From positions 124,001 to 188,000 of the forward strand of contig NZ_SJKB01000010.1 in NCBI RefSeq assembly GCF_004331465.1: DNA of 64,000 nucleotides, in the 5' to 3' direction. How positions within the stretch are numbered: position 1 is the stretch's first letter; every line of letters starts with the position of its first letter. Source of the stretch: Kribbella pittospori. GTDB lineage: Bacteria; Actinomycetota; Actinomycetes; Propionibacteriales; Kribbellaceae. The notes below the pieces were generated by a model. The model worked only from the letters and a program-made list of their open reading frames with translations. It had not been told where the DNA came from and did not search any database. Both the position numbers and the translations under genes were made by a program. This document shows positions 1 through 10,277 of this stretch, one piece after another.

Positions 1-633
1 GACGTGAGCCATGAGTTGCGTACGCCGTTGATGACGATGCTCAACTCGATGCAGTTGATCCAGAACCATCGGGCCGAACTGCCCGCGGCGGTGCGGGAGC
101 CGGTCGAGTTGCTCGGTGACGATCTGGATCGGTTCCGGCGGCTGGTGATCGATCTGCTGGAGATCTCGCGGGACGACGGTGGTGATCAGGGCAGCCGGGA
201 GATCGTGCGGATCGCTGACCTGGTGCGGGCTGCGGCCGATGGGACCGCTGGGCGTGAGGTGACGACGGTTGCGCCGGAGGCCGAGGGGTTGACGCTGCAG
301 GCGGACAAGCGGCGGCTCGAGCGGGTGATCGCGAACCTGGTCGAGAACGCCGAGGACCACGCCGGCGGCTGCAAGGGTGTCGGCGTCGAGGCCGGTGGAC
401 TCGGCGTGATCATCACCGTCGACGACGCCGGTCCCGGGATCGCGCCCGAGGATCGTGAACGCATCTTCCAGCGCTTCGGCCGCGGCGAGACCAGCGGCCG
501 GGGTCGCGGTGTAGGCCTGGGCCTGGCCATCGTCGCCCGCCACGTCCAATGGCACCAAGGCACCATCCAGGTCACCACCCGCCCTTCCGGCGGCGCCCGC
601 TTCGTAGTAGAACTCCCCGCCAAAATCACCTGA
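1..633 (+). CDS. Sensor histidine kinase, C-terminal part (5' truncated by window)
   Basis: Only the catalytic end of this two-component kinase is in the window. It opens in frame at base 1 inside the H-box: D-V-S-H-E-L-R-T-P-L, with the phospho-accepting His at codon 4. The dimerisation helix follows, then an HATPase_c domain with an N-box (NLVENAED), a G1 box (DAGPGIAPEDRERIF) and a G2 box (GRGVGLGLAIV). This arrangement is that of HisKA kinases of the EnvZ/PhoR class, here about 210 residues after the H-box. It should autophosphorylate and pass phosphate to a response regulator, which usually lies upstream. Its sensor and membrane segments are outside the window, so the signal is unknown. 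The GTG at base 4 is an internal codon, not a start. Confidence 0.93.
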   Translation, partial: DVSHELRTPLMTMLNSMQLIQNHRAELPAAVREPVELLGDDLDRFRRLVIDLLEISRDDGGDQGSREIVRIADLVRAAADGTAGREVTTVAPEAEGLTLQADKRRLERVIANLVENAEDHAGGCKGVGVEAGGLGVIITVDDAGPGIAPEDRERIFQRFGRGETSGRGRGVGLGLAIVARHVQWHQGTIQVTTRPSGGARFVVELPAKIT

Positions 634-765
634 GCAGTAATTCAAGTGACGTGACCTTGAGGTACTAGGTAACTTGGATTTATGGCTACTTGCCTCTGTG
701 TCTAGCTGCGGGACCCGCTTCCGTACCTGAAGTGCGTCCCTTGGCTATCACGGAGAGTAACCACC
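634..765 (+). promoter_or_regulatory. Leader of ABC-F gene with 7-codon Cys-containing uORF (682-705)
   Basis: The 132-base gap before the ABC-F start contains a tiny ORF at 682-705 reading M-A-T-C-L-C-V-stop. No Shine-Dalgarno precedes it. A TAGGTA sequence about 10 bases before its ATG would suit a -10 box of a leaderless transcript. After the uORF, GGGAC and GTCCC arms about 20 bases apart can pair. Such leaders are compatible with translation-dependent attenuation of an ABC-F gene. This is inference from layout only. Confidence 0.4.
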
Positions 766-2364
<1,599 letters not shown>

Positions 2365-2371
2365 GCCGGAC

Positions 2372-2400
2372 CCGGACCTCAACCCACGGGTTGAGTCCGG
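2372..2400 (+). terminator. Strong hairpin after ABC-F gene
   Basis: An almost perfect inverted repeat, CCGGACcTCAACCC and GGGTTGAGTCCGG around a 2-base loop, starts eight bases after the stop codon. There is one bulged C and no T-tract. It could be a terminator; the core CTCAACCCACGGGTTGAG could also be a dyad operator for the next gene. Confidence 0.5.
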
Positions 2401-2499
2401 GTTCCACCCGGGTGCGAACCGCGGGCTGACGTTCCGAACGCCGGATCCGAGGAGTGTTGTCACCAGCAACGAACAACCTCCTCGGAAAGGAACTGAGAG

Positions 2500-2988
2500 A
2501 TGTCGGCCGGAGTAGTGGTGGGGATCTTGGTAGGGCTGTGGGTGCTGTTCCGGGTCGTCGGCCGGCAGATCACCGGGTCGCTGGTCACGCAGCGGTCGCT
2601 GATGCTGATGCCGGCGATCCTGCTGATCATCGGCTTGCTGCCGCTGCCGGCGGCGCTCGGTACGGCGTCGACCGGCGAGATCGCCTTCCTGGTGCTGGAC
2701 TGCGCCGTACTGGTCGGGCTCGGACTGTCCCGGGGTGCGAGTCTGCACCTCACCCAGCGCGAGGACGGGCTGTACCAGAAGGGGACGGGCGCCACGCTCG
2801 CCCTCTGGATCGTGACGCTCGGGATCCGGGTCGGCGCCGCGTTCACCGCGCCGGTGCTCTGGCCGCACGGCACGCTGAACCACGCGACGCTCGCGCTGAC
2901 CATCGGACTCACCATCGCCGCGCAGAACGCGATGATCTACCGTCGGGCGCTGAGCATGCACATCCCGCTCGCGGCCGAACGGGCATGA
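2500..2988 (+). CDS. Small multi-pass membrane protein (CcdC/DUF1453-like)
   Basis: A 162-residue hydrophobic protein with four to five predicted membrane helices: about residues 4-22, 38-56, 62-78, 100-120 and 128-148. The spacing and the conserved R-x-L near the C-terminus recall the DUF1453/CcdC-type family, but the assignment is weak. An AAGGAACTGAGAG ribosome site precedes the ATG. The kinase gene starts only seven bases downstream, so it probably belongs to the kinase/regulator operon and may be its membrane partner or target. No catalytic motif is visible. Confidence 0.75.
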   Translation: MSAGVVVGILVGLWVLFRVVGRQITGSLVTQRSLMLMPAILLIIGLLPLPAALGTASTGEIAFLVLDCAVLVGLGLSRGASLHLTQREDGLYQKGTGATLALWIVTLGIRVGAAFTAPVLWPHGTLNHATLALTIGLTIAAQNAMIYRRALSMHIPLAAERA

Positions 2989-2995
2989 TGACGGT

Positions 2996-4144
2996 ATGAC
3001 GTCGACGCTCAGGAGCCGGGTGCGGGCCGCCACCGCGCCCGGTCTCCTGATCCGTGCGATTCCCGGCGTCCTGACGATCGGCACGCTGGTCTTCGCGGGC
3101 GGGGACCCGCACCGGCTGCCGTACCCGGTGATCTACGTCCTCGCCCTACTCGTTGTCATCAGCAACTTCTCGCTGTTCGGTCTCCGGTACGGCGAGCCGC
3201 TGGGCAACGCCACCTACGGACTCCTGGTGTTCGCGGTCGCCGGATCGCTGCTGTGGTTCGCGTTGCCGCAGAGTCCACTGATCCTGCTGCCGTTCTGGGT
3301 GTCCAGAGCGGCGGTTCGCTATCACCGGGCCGGGCCGCGCGAGATCGCGGTGGTCGTCATCGGCGTGGTGGGCGCCTCGGTGCCGCTGTACATCACGACC
3401 GGTTCGGTGGCCGGGGCGGTCGGGCCCGCGTTCGGCCTGGTGGCCCTGGTGCTGGCCTCGATCAACCGCCGGAACCGGGAGTCCCAGATCGAGGACCTGG
3501 AGGTCTCGCTGGCCCGGAAGCAGGCCGCGATCGAGGAGCACGGGCGTGCCGCGGCCCTGGCCGAACGAGCCCGGATCGCCCGCGACGTGCACGACGTACT
3601 GGCGCATTCGCTGGCCGGGCTGTCGTTGAGTCTGCAAGGGGCGCGGCTGATGCTGATCCGGGATGGTGCGTCGCCCGAGTCGATCGAGCAGGTGACGCGG
3701 GCACAGGGGCTGGCGGTCGAAGGTCTGGCCGAGGCGAGGCGTGCGGTGGCCGCGTTGCGGGAGGACGCGGTTCCCGACGTACGGGCGTTCGGCGATCTGG
3801 TCACGTCGTACCGGCTGGAGAGTGGGGCAGCGGCGGACTTCGAGGTGGAGGGGGAGGCTCGGGAGTTGCCGGCAGACGCGATGAGCACGCTGTACCGGAC
3901 GCTGCAGGAGGCGCTGGCGAACACCCGCAAGCACGCGCCGGGCGCGCCGGTCGACGTACGGCTCCGGTACGCCGATGATGTCAGGCTGACCGTCGAGGAC
4001 AGGCCGGGGAAGCGTCCGGCGCCGCCGACGCCCGGCGGCTATGGTCTGCTCGGGATGAAGGAACGGGCCGACCTGGTCGGTGGATCGGTCGAGGCCGGTC
4101 CGACGTCCGAGGGCTGGCGGGTAGAACTGAGGATTCCGGTATGA
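2996..4144 (+). CDS. Sensor histidine kinase, NarL/DesK class (HisKA_3)
   Basis: A 382-residue membrane kinase. The N-terminus has four to six hydrophobic helices (about residues 15-155) with little extracytoplasmic sequence, typical of intramembrane-sensing DesK/LiaS-type kinases. A coiled region leads to the HisKA_3 box ARIARDVHDVLAHSLAGLSL with the phospho-His at H199. The C-terminal HATPase ends with GGYGLLGMKERADLVGG. The stop codon overlaps the next start (ATGA), so kinase and regulator are translationally coupled. Signal unknown; the preceding membrane protein is a plausible cofactor. Confidence 0.93.
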   Translation: MTSTLRSRVRAATAPGLLIRAIPGVLTIGTLVFAGGDPHRLPYPVIYVLALLVVISNFSLFGLRYGEPLGNATYGLLVFAVAGSLLWFALPQSPLILLPFWVSRAAVRYHRAGPREIAVVVIGVVGASVPLYITTGSVAGAVGPAFGLVALVLASINRRNRESQIEDLEVSLARKQAAIEEHGRAAALAERARIARDVHDVLAHSLAGLSLSLQGARLMLIRDGASPESIEQVTRAQGLAVEGLAEARRAVAALREDAVPDVRAFGDLVTSYRLESGAAADFEVEGEARELPADAMSTLYRTLQEALANTRKHAPGAPVDVRLRYADDVRLTVEDRPGKRPAPPTPGGYGLLGMKERADLVGGSVEAGPTSEGWRVELRIPV

Positions 4145-4779
4145 GTGCAGTGCGCGTGGTGGTCGCCGACGATCAGACTGTGGTCCGCGACGGCCTGGTC
4201 ACGTTGCTCAAGCTGCTGCCCGGGATCGACGTGGTCGCGGCCGCGTCCGACGGCGAGGAAGCCGTGCGGTTGGTTGCCGAGCACAACCCTGACGTCCTGC
4301 TCGTGGACCTGCGGATGCCGAAGTGCGACGGGGTGGAGGCGACTCGGCGGGTCCGCGTGGACCACCCCGGCACCGAGGTCGTCGTACTCACGACCTACAG
4401 CGACGACGACTCGGTGCTGTCCGCGTTGCGAGCCGGTGCGCGCGGGTTCCTGACCAAGGACGCCGACGCCGAGTCGATCGGCCGGGCCCTGCAGGCGGCC
4501 GCGGCCGGGCAGTCCATCCTCGACGCCGAGGTCCAGCGCCGCCTGATCGAAGGCGCCGCCACCCCGAAGCCTGCCGACCTCGCCGGCTCGGGCCTCACGC
4601 CCCGCGAGATCGAGGTGCTGCGCCTGATCGCCGACGGACTGTCGAACACGGAGATCGCCCGGCACCTGGTCGTCAGCGAAGCCACGGTCAAGACCCACAT
4701 CAACCACCTCTTCGCCAAGGCCAACCTCCGCGACCGCGCCCAAGCCGTCGCCTACGCGTACCGCCTGGGGCTGGCGTAA
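4141..4779 (+). CDS. Response regulator, NarL/LuxR family
   Basis: A 212-residue regulator paired with the upstream kinase. The receiver domain (about 1-120) has the acidic pair D10/D11, phospho-acceptor D56 (VDLRMP), a TT switch region and the conserved Lys in FLTKDADAES. The C-terminal LuxR-type helix-turn-helix (about 150-208) reads LTPREIEVLRLIADGLSNTE with the recognition helix in SEATVKTHINHLF. It starts inside the kinase stop codon. The dyad at 2372-2400 before this operon is a possible target. Confidence 0.95.
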   Translation: MSAVRVVVADDQTVVRDGLVTLLKLLPGIDVVAAASDGEEAVRLVAEHNPDVLLVDLRMPKCDGVEATRRVRVDHPGTEVVVLTTYSDDDSVLSALRAGARGFLTKDADAESIGRALQAAAAGQSILDAEVQRRLIEGAATPKPADLAGSGLTPREIEVLRLIADGLSNTEIARHLVVSEATVKTHINHLFAKANLRDRAQAVAYAYRLGLA

Positions 4780-4789
4780 AAGCTCCGAG

Positions 4790-4805
4790 GTTCACGGATG
4801 CGAAC
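4790..4805 (+). promoter_or_regulatory. Putative IclR-family operator box 1
   Basis: GTTCACGGATGCGAAC has GTTC/GAAC arms around eight bases and ends 21 bases before the iclR start. It matches the box at 5704-5719 at 13 of 16 positions, and both are followed by TC. The repetition before regulator and target gene supports an autoregulated operator. Confidence 0.6.
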
Positions 4806-4826
4806 TCTGTCTGGTATACCGAACAC

Positions 4827-5603
4827 GTGAGTGATGCTGACAAGACGCCCGCCGTGAAGTCGGCGGCTCGGACCGTGGAGCTGCTCGAGGCGCTGGCCCA
4901 GGCCCCGGGCCGACTGACGCTGACCGAGCTCGCGAGCCGGCTCGGTTACCCGAAGTCCAGCATCCACATGCTGCTCCGGACGCTGGTCGGCGCCGGCTGG
5001 GTCGAGTCCGACGAACGAGGTACGGCGTACGGCATCGGCGTCCGCGCGCTCCTCGTCGGGACCGCGTTCCTCGACCGCGACGTCGTCAACCAGGTCGCGA
5101 CGGCACACCTCGCCGCGCTGCGTGCGTACCTCAACGAGACCGTTCACCTGGCCCGGCTCGACGGCGCGGACGTGGTCTATCTGGCCAGTCGCGAGTCGAT
5201 GCACATCCTCCGCAGCGGGTCCTGGGTCGGTCGCCGGGTGCCCGCCCATTCGAGTGCGATGGGACAGGTGCTGCTCGCGCAACTCTCGCCCGAGGAAGTC
5301 GAGGCACGCGTCCCGGCCGAACTCAAGGCGGAAACCCAGCACACGATCGCCGACCACCAGGCGCTCGCGCGTGAGCTCCAGGATGTCCGCGTACGGCGCT
5401 GGGCCGCCGAGCGGGAGCAGGACGCCCTGGGCCTGGGCAGCATCGCGGTGGCGATCCCCTTCGGCCGCCCGGCGGCGTACGGACTCAGCTGCTCGATCCC
5501 GCTGTCGCGGTTCACCGACGCCCACCAGCGGGACGTGGTCGAGGCGCTCCACCAGCACGCCGAGGAGATCGGCGCCACCTTGCGTCGCCTCCCCAGCGCC
5601 TGA
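4827..5603 (+). CDS. IclR family transcriptional regulator
   Basis: A 258-residue regulator with an N-terminal winged helix (LTLTELASRLGYPKSSIHML, about residues 30-60) and a C-terminal IclR effector domain (about 85-250). GTG at 4827 is chosen because the family begins about 15 residues before the first helix; upstream in-frame sequence is the shadow of the response-regulator gene. A 16-bp palindromic box precedes this gene and recurs before the glycoside-hydrolase operon, so it probably controls that operon in response to a sugar-derived ligand. IclR members can repress or activate; the box downstream of a good promoter at 5647 suits repression. Confidence 0.9.
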   Translation: MSDADKTPAVKSAARTVELLEALAQAPGRLTLTELASRLGYPKSSIHMLLRTLVGAGWVESDERGTAYGIGVRALLVGTAFLDRDVVNQVATAHLAALRAYLNETVHLARLDGADVVYLASRESMHILRSGSWVGRRVPAHSSAMGQVLLAQLSPEEVEARVPAELKAETQHTIADHQALARELQDVRVRRWAAEREQDALGLGSIAVAIPFGRPAAYGLSCSIPLSRFTDAHQRDVVEALHQHAEEIGATLRRLPSA

Positions 5604-5646
5604 GCGCTCGACGTTCGCCGTTCCGGTCACTCCGCGGACCCAACCG

Positions 5647-5675
5647 TTGACACATCCGGGCTGGCCGCCTACTTT
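5647..5675 (+). promoter_or_regulatory. Sigma70-type promoter for the glycan operon
   Basis: A perfect -35 TTGACA (5647-5652), a 17-base spacer and TACTTT (5670-5675). Transcription would start near 5682, just before the palindromes at 5695-5719, so a bound regulator there would block initiation or escape. Confidence 0.55.
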
Positions 5676-5694
5676 TTCGTCGTCGTTCAACATC

Positions 5695-5719
5695 ACAGAT
5701 TCTGTTCATGTATGTGAAC
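5695..5719 (+). promoter_or_regulatory. Overlapping palindromes, putative IclR operator box 2
   Basis: ACAGATTCTGT (5695-5705) overlaps GTTCATGTATGTGAAC (5704-5719). The second is the sister of the box at 4790. It sits between the promoter and the AAGGGA ribosome site of the hydrolase gene. Confidence 0.6.
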
Positions 5720-5736
5720 TCGCGAAGGGACCGCCC

Positions 5737-8700
5737 ATGCATGGTTCGGTTCGGAAGGTGCTCGCGGTGGTCGCCGCCGGAGTGCTGGCCGCCGTTCAGC
5801 TGGGATCACCCGCGCAGGCGGCGAGTGATCCCGGTGTCGTCTTCACCAACCCGGTCGCCGCGGACGGGATCACCGCCTGGCCCGGTGACCCGGACAAGAC
5901 TCCGGAGCACGCGGCGTCGAGCCGCCTCGGAGTGCCGTGCTGGCAGACCAGCAACGAGCTGAAGGACCAGTACATCTACCTGAACATCGACGCGGCCCGG
6001 ATCCCCGCCGGCGCCACCGATGCGGTGCTTACGGTCAACTACTTCGACACCCCGGGCCAGCAACTGAGCGCGCAGTACGACAGCGTCAGCGCGGCCTTCA
6101 CGCCGCTGCCGTGGTTCACCTTCCCCGGCACCGGCGCGTGGGCGACCACCCAGTTCCGGATGTCCAACGTCAACTTCCAGAACCGCGCGAACGGCGCCGA
6201 CATCCGGCTGATGGCCAATGCACCTGGTGGAGTCATCAGCTCGGTCTGCATCTCGTCGGTCAGCATCTCGTTCGCCGACACCACCGGTATCACCGTCACC
6301 AACCAGAGTCTGGTGTTCACGCAGGGATCGGGCGCGGTGACGCTCACCTCGACCGTGTCCTCGGTGGCCTGGAGCATCACCGACGACCAGTACCTGCCCG
6401 TTGCCTCGGGCAACACCACCAACGGCGCCATCAACGTGGCGACCCTCGGCCCCGGCTTCTACAACCTCCGCCTCACGGCCGGCCAGACGGTCGTCGGTAC
6501 GACACTCGCCGTCATCCCGCCGCTGCCGGCCGGAATCCAGTCCCCACAGGGCAAGTGGGGCGTGAACACCCACATGAACCACTACTACAACCTCAGCGGC
6601 GCACTGATCCGCACCCTCGCCCTGGCCGGCTTCTCCCACATCCGCGACAGCCTCGAGTGGCCCCACGTGGAGTCCGGCTCACCCGGCAACTACACCGTCG
6701 AGCCGCAGTACGACGCGATGGTCGCGGACGCGAAGGCGAACGGCATCATCCCGCTCCTGGTCACCGGCTATCGCAACGCGCTGTACGACGGCGGGCACAC
6801 CCCGAGCACCACGGCCGGATTGGCCGGGTTCGGCCGCTACCAGAGCTTCTGGCTGAAGCACTTCGCCGGCACCACCAACGACATCGAGACGTACAACGAG
6901 TACTACCAGCCCGGCTTCAACGACAGCGCCTGTGGCATCACCGGCGCGTGCTTCCTCCAGCTGATCAAGGCGGCCTACCAGCAGACCCACGCGGACAACC
7001 CGAACGCGAACGTCATCGTCGACGTCGGCCCGAACAAGGGTGACACCTCGTTCCGCGACCAGCTGCTGTCGCTCGGCGGTCTGGCGTACATGGACTCGAT
7101 CAACGCGCACATCTACACGTTCCCCGGCCCCGAGGGCGACCTGGACACCCAGATCCAGAACCTGCGCACCGCGGCGAACGCGCACGGCGGCACCGGCAAG
7201 CCGATCTGGATCAGCGAGGAGGGCTACCCGACCGCCGCCAGTTCCGGTGGCTCGATGCTCGACCAGGCCCGCAAGTCGATCCGCAACGACACGATCATGA
7301 TCGCGAACGGCGTCAGCCAGTTCTACTGGTACGACGCCCTGAACGACGGCACCAACCTGGACGACAAGGAGAGCACCTTCGGTCTCCTGCAGGCCCCGGC
7401 CGGACCGATCGCCGGGATGGCGCCGAAACCGGGCCTCGTCGCGAAGGCGACCACGATCCGCGCCCTCACCGGCCTCGCCTACAGCGGCCGCGACACCCTG
7501 GCCGCGCCGCTGTACTCGTACCGCTTCGGTTCGGGTACGTCGACCACCCGCGTGCTGTGGTCGACCGGCACCGGCTCGTCGTCGGTGCAGCTCAACACCA
7601 CCAGCCCGCTCCAGGTCACCGACATGTACGGCCACAAGACCACGCTGACCCCGACGCAGGGCGTGGTGACGATGACGGCCGACCAGGACCCGGTCTTCGT
7701 GAAGGGCCCGGCCACCGGGGTTGCCGTCACGACGGCACCCCAGGCGAAGGTCGCCGCCGCGGATCCGTCGAACTCGCAGGAGCCGACCGCGGTCACGGTG
7801 ACGATCAAGGGCACGCCGTTCAACGCCGGCCAGGCCGCCGTGACGGTGGCCGGCCAGACCGAGCAGGCCCTGGTTCTCCCGGGTCGGAACACCCAGGTCA
7901 CCATTCCGGTGCCGGCGAGCGACACGCTCGGGCCGCGGCACGTCGTCGCGACAGTCTCCCGGCTCGGGAAGACCACTGCCCGCCTGGTCGCCTGGACCAC
8001 TGTCGAGCCGGCGACCAAGATCCGCGTGGTACCGCAGCTCACCCCGGCGTCGCCAACCGGCCTCGGTGTCGAGCTGACCAACACCAGAGCGAGCTCGCCG
8101 GCCACGATCCAGGACCTGACCTGGACCATCGCCGGCCAGCACGGAACCGCCGGCGCCGGCCAGTCGATAGAACCGGGGCAGAGGGCAACGATCAGCATCC
8201 CGGTCACCGGCTTGGCGCCCTGGAAGGCGTACGCCTACACCGTTGACCTGACTACGTCCGACGGCAACAAGGTCTCCGCCAAAGGCACCACGGCGTTCGA
8301 TCCGATCGTGCCTTCGGCAACGACTCCGGTCAGCTCGATCAACCTCGCCACCGACGCCAGTTGGCTCGCGTTCACCCGCCCCTGGGATGGCGCAGCCGAC
8401 CTGTCCGGTTCGGCCAACTTCCAGTACGACGGGACCGGGCTGACCGTCAACGCGGCCGTCACCGACGACGTGTTCTCGCAAACCGAGACCGCGCCGAACC
8501 TGTGGCGGGGCGACGGCCTGCAGTTCGCGATCAGCAACGGGCTGCCCGGCGAGAACGCGACCTCCACCGAGATCGGCGCCGCCCTCCTGCCGACCGGACC
8601 GGCCGTCTACAGCTTCGGCACCTCGGACGGCAGCCCGGCCGGACCCACACCAGGCGCCACTGCCTCGATCACCCGCGCCGACGGCGTCACGTCGTACCGG

Positions 8701-8877
8701 GTGAAGGTGCCGTGGGCGGCGCTCGGGTTCCAGACCGCGCCGGCGGGGCCGATCGCGATGTCCCTTGCCCTGAACGAGAACGACGGCACCGGGCGCGCGG
8801 GGGCAATGCAATGGGCGAGCGGCATCGTCACCGGCAAGACCACCACCTTGTTCCTCCCGGGAACGTTCACCAGCTAG
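5737..8877 (+). CDS. Secreted multidomain glycoside hydrolase (clan GH-A-like) with C-terminal CBM9-like domain
   Basis: A 1046-residue exported protein. The signal peptide has KVLAVVAAGVLAAVQL and probable cleavage after AQA (about residue 28). A beta-sandwich-like N-terminal domain (about 30-165) and an Ig-like segment precede a TIM-barrel-like domain (about 265-600). That domain carries a likely acid/base E388 in TYNEYYQP and a likely nucleophile E494 in PIWISEEGYP, the paired Glu pattern of clan GH-A. Fibronectin/NEW3-like beta segments follow. The C-terminal ~190 residues (WLAFTRPWDGAADLSG to the end) resemble a CBM9-type sugar-binding domain. ATG 5737 follows GCGAAGGGA. It heads an operon with a sugar ABC importer and an esterase, so it probably releases oligosaccharides from a plant polysaccharide. 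The exact GH family is not assigned. Confidence 0.85.
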   Translation: MHGSVRKVLAVVAAGVLAAVQLGSPAQAASDPGVVFTNPVAADGITAWPGDPDKTPEHAASSRLGVPCWQTSNELKDQYIYLNIDAARIPAGATDAVLTVNYFDTPGQQLSAQYDSVSAAFTPLPWFTFPGTGAWATTQFRMSNVNFQNRANGADIRLMANAPGGVISSVCISSVSISFADTTGITVTNQSLVFTQGSGAVTLTSTVSSVAWSITDDQYLPVASGNTTNGAINVATLGPGFYNLRLTAGQTVVGTTLAVIPPLPAGIQSPQGKWGVNTHMNHYYNLSGALIRTLALAGFSHIRDSLEWPHVESGSPGNYTVEPQYDAMVADAKANGIIPLLVTGYRNALYDGGHTPSTTAGLAGFGRYQSFWLKHFAGTTNDIETYNEYYQPGFNDSACGITGACFLQLIKAAYQQTHADNPNANVIVDVGPNKGDTSFRDQLLSLGGLAYMDSINAHIYTFPGPEGDLDTQIQNLRTAANAHGGTGKPIWISEEGYPTAASSGGSMLDQARKSIRNDTIMIANGVSQFYWYDALNDGTNLDDKESTFGLLQAPAGPIAGMAPKPGLVAKATTIRALTGLAYSGRDTLAAPLYSYRFGSGTSTTRVLWSTGTGSSSVQLNTTSPLQVTDMYGHKTTLTPTQGVVTMTADQDPVFVKGPATGVAVTTAPQAKVAAADPSNSQEPTAVTVTIKGTPFNAGQAAVTVAGQTEQALVLPGRNTQVTIPVPASDTLGPRHVVATVSRLGKTTARLVAWTTVEPATKIRVVPQLTPASPTGLGVELTNTRASSPATIQDLTWTIAGQHGTAGAGQSIEPGQRATISIPVTGLAPWKAYAYTVDLTTSDGNKVSAKGTTAFDPIVPSATTPVSSINLATDASWLAFTRPWDGAADLSGSANFQYDGTGLTVNAAVTDDVFSQTETAPNLWRGDGLQFAISNGLPGENATSTEIGAALLPTGPAVYSFGTSDGSPAGPTPGATASITRADGVTSYRVKVPWAALGFQTAPAGPIAMSLALNENDGTGRAGAMQWASGIVTGKTTTLFLPGTFTS

Positions 8878-8891
8878 CAGAAGGAGTAACT

Positions 8892-10277
8892 GTGCAGACC
8901 ACACGACGGAGGACGGGAACGGTCGCCGCGCTGGTGATCACCACCTGCCTCGCGGCCACCGCCTGCTCGTCATCGGGATCCGGGAGCGCGGCAGACAGCG
9001 GCGACGGGACGGTCACGATCACGGTCGGGCAGAAGCCGACGCCCGACCAGGCGGCCGCGCTGAAGACGTGGACCGACCGGGTCGCCGAGTTCGAGAAGGC
9101 GAACCCGAACATCAAGATCGAGGGTTCGGAGTACGGGTACGACGTCCAGACCTTCCAGGCCGACCTGGCCGCCGGGACGCTGCCGACGGTGGTCGCGATC
9201 CCGTACACCGACGTACAGGGCCTGATCGAACGCAAGCAGCTGGCCGACATCACCGACGTCGTCAAGGCGTCGCCGATCGGCAGCAAGATCAACCCCGAGG
9301 TGCTGAAGACCGTCCAGGACTCCAGCGGCAAGGTCTTCGGGTTGCCGGTGCAGGCGTACACGATGAGCCTCAACTACAACCGCGCACTGTTCAAGCAGGC
9401 CGGGCTCGACCCGGACAAGCCACCGGCGACCTGGGCCGAGGTGCGGACGGACGCCAAGGCGATCGCGGACAAGACCGGCAAGGCCGGCTACTCGATGATG
9501 ACCACCGGCAACACCGGCGGCTGGGTCCTCACCGCGATGACCTACACGTACGGCGGGACGATCGAGAAGGTGGACGGCGGCAAGGCCTCGGCCGCGTTCA
9601 ACGACGCGCCGATGAAGAACGCGCTGACCGCCCTGCAGGAGATGCGCTGGACCGACAACTCGATGGGCAGCAACTTCCTGTTCAACCAGAAGCAACTGCT
9701 GCAGGAGTTCGCCGGCGGCAAGGTCGGGATGTACATCGGTGCGCCGGGCGACTACCGCGACGAGGTCACCACGATGGGCGGCAAGGGTGAGGACATCGGG
9801 GTCGCGCCGCTGCCGCTGGACTCGCCGGACGGCGGCACGCTCACCGGTGGCGCCGTACAGATGTTCAACCCGAAGGCGTCGAAGGCGCAGGTCGAGGCCG
9901 CGGTGAAGTGGGCCGAGTTCTTCTGGCTGGAGAAGTTCACCGACCAGGACCACGCTGTCACGGACGCGAAGACCGCGAACGCGGACAAGGTGTACTCCGT
10001 CGGGCTGCCGATGCTGTGGCTGTTCGACGACGCGTCGCAACAGCAGTACAACTCCTGGATCAAGCCGTACGTGAACACGGTCCAGGCGAACTTCACGCCG
10101 TACACGTCCAAGGCGGCTTCGCTGAAGCTGATGATCGAGCCGCCGGTGGCCGGGCAGAAGGTGTACGCGAGCCTCGACTCCGTCGTCCAGACCGTGCTCA
10201 CCAAGAAGGACACCGACATCGGCAAACTGCTCGGCGACTCGTCGAAGACAGTCGACGGGCTGCTGACCAACCCGTGA
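8892..10277 (+). CDS. Extracellular sugar-binding lipoprotein of ABC importer (family 1)
   Basis: A 461-residue solute-binding protein with a type II signal: RRR, a hydrophobic stretch and lipobox-like A-T-A-C with lipidated C25, followed by a Ser/Gly linker. The mature part has the two-lobe binding-protein family 1 pattern (EFEKANPNIKIEG, a GLPV segment, WAEVRTDAKAIADKTG). GTG 8892 is preceded by AAGGAG with five-base spacing. It overlaps the first permease gene, so it is the substrate receptor of a CUT1 importer for an oligosaccharide from the adjacent hydrolase. Ligand not deducible from sequence. Confidence 0.93.
   Translation: MQTTRRRTGTVAALVITTCLAATACSSSGSGSAADSGDGTVTITVGQKPTPDQAAALKTWTDRVAEFEKANPNIKIEGSEYGYDVQTFQADLAAGTLPTVVAIPYTDVQGLIERKQLADITDVVKASPIGSKINPEVLKTVQDSSGKVFGLPVQAYTMSLNYNRALFKQAGLDPDKPPATWAEVRTDAKAIADKTGKAGYSMMTTGNTGGWVLTAMTYTYGGTIEKVDGGKASAAFNDAPMKNALTALQEMRWTDNSMGSNFLFNQKQLLQEFAGGKVGMYIGAPGDYRDEVTTMGGKGEDIGVAPLPLDSPDGGTLTGGAVQMFNPKASKAQVEAAVKWAEFFWLEKFTDQDHAVTDAKTANADKVYSVGLPMLWLFDDASQQQYNSWIKPYVNTVQANFTPYTSKAASLKLMIEPPVAGQKVYASLDSVVQTVLTKKDTDIGKLLGDSSKTVDGLLTNP

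Noticed and set aside
4323..4826. N-terminal extension of the IclR gene
   Set aside because: This part is the shifted frame of the response regulator; the IclR domain and GTG 4827 give normal family length.
5122..5736. N-terminal extension of the secreted glycoside hydrolase
   Set aside because: It is a shadow of the IclR gene; the signal peptide at 5737 marks the true start.
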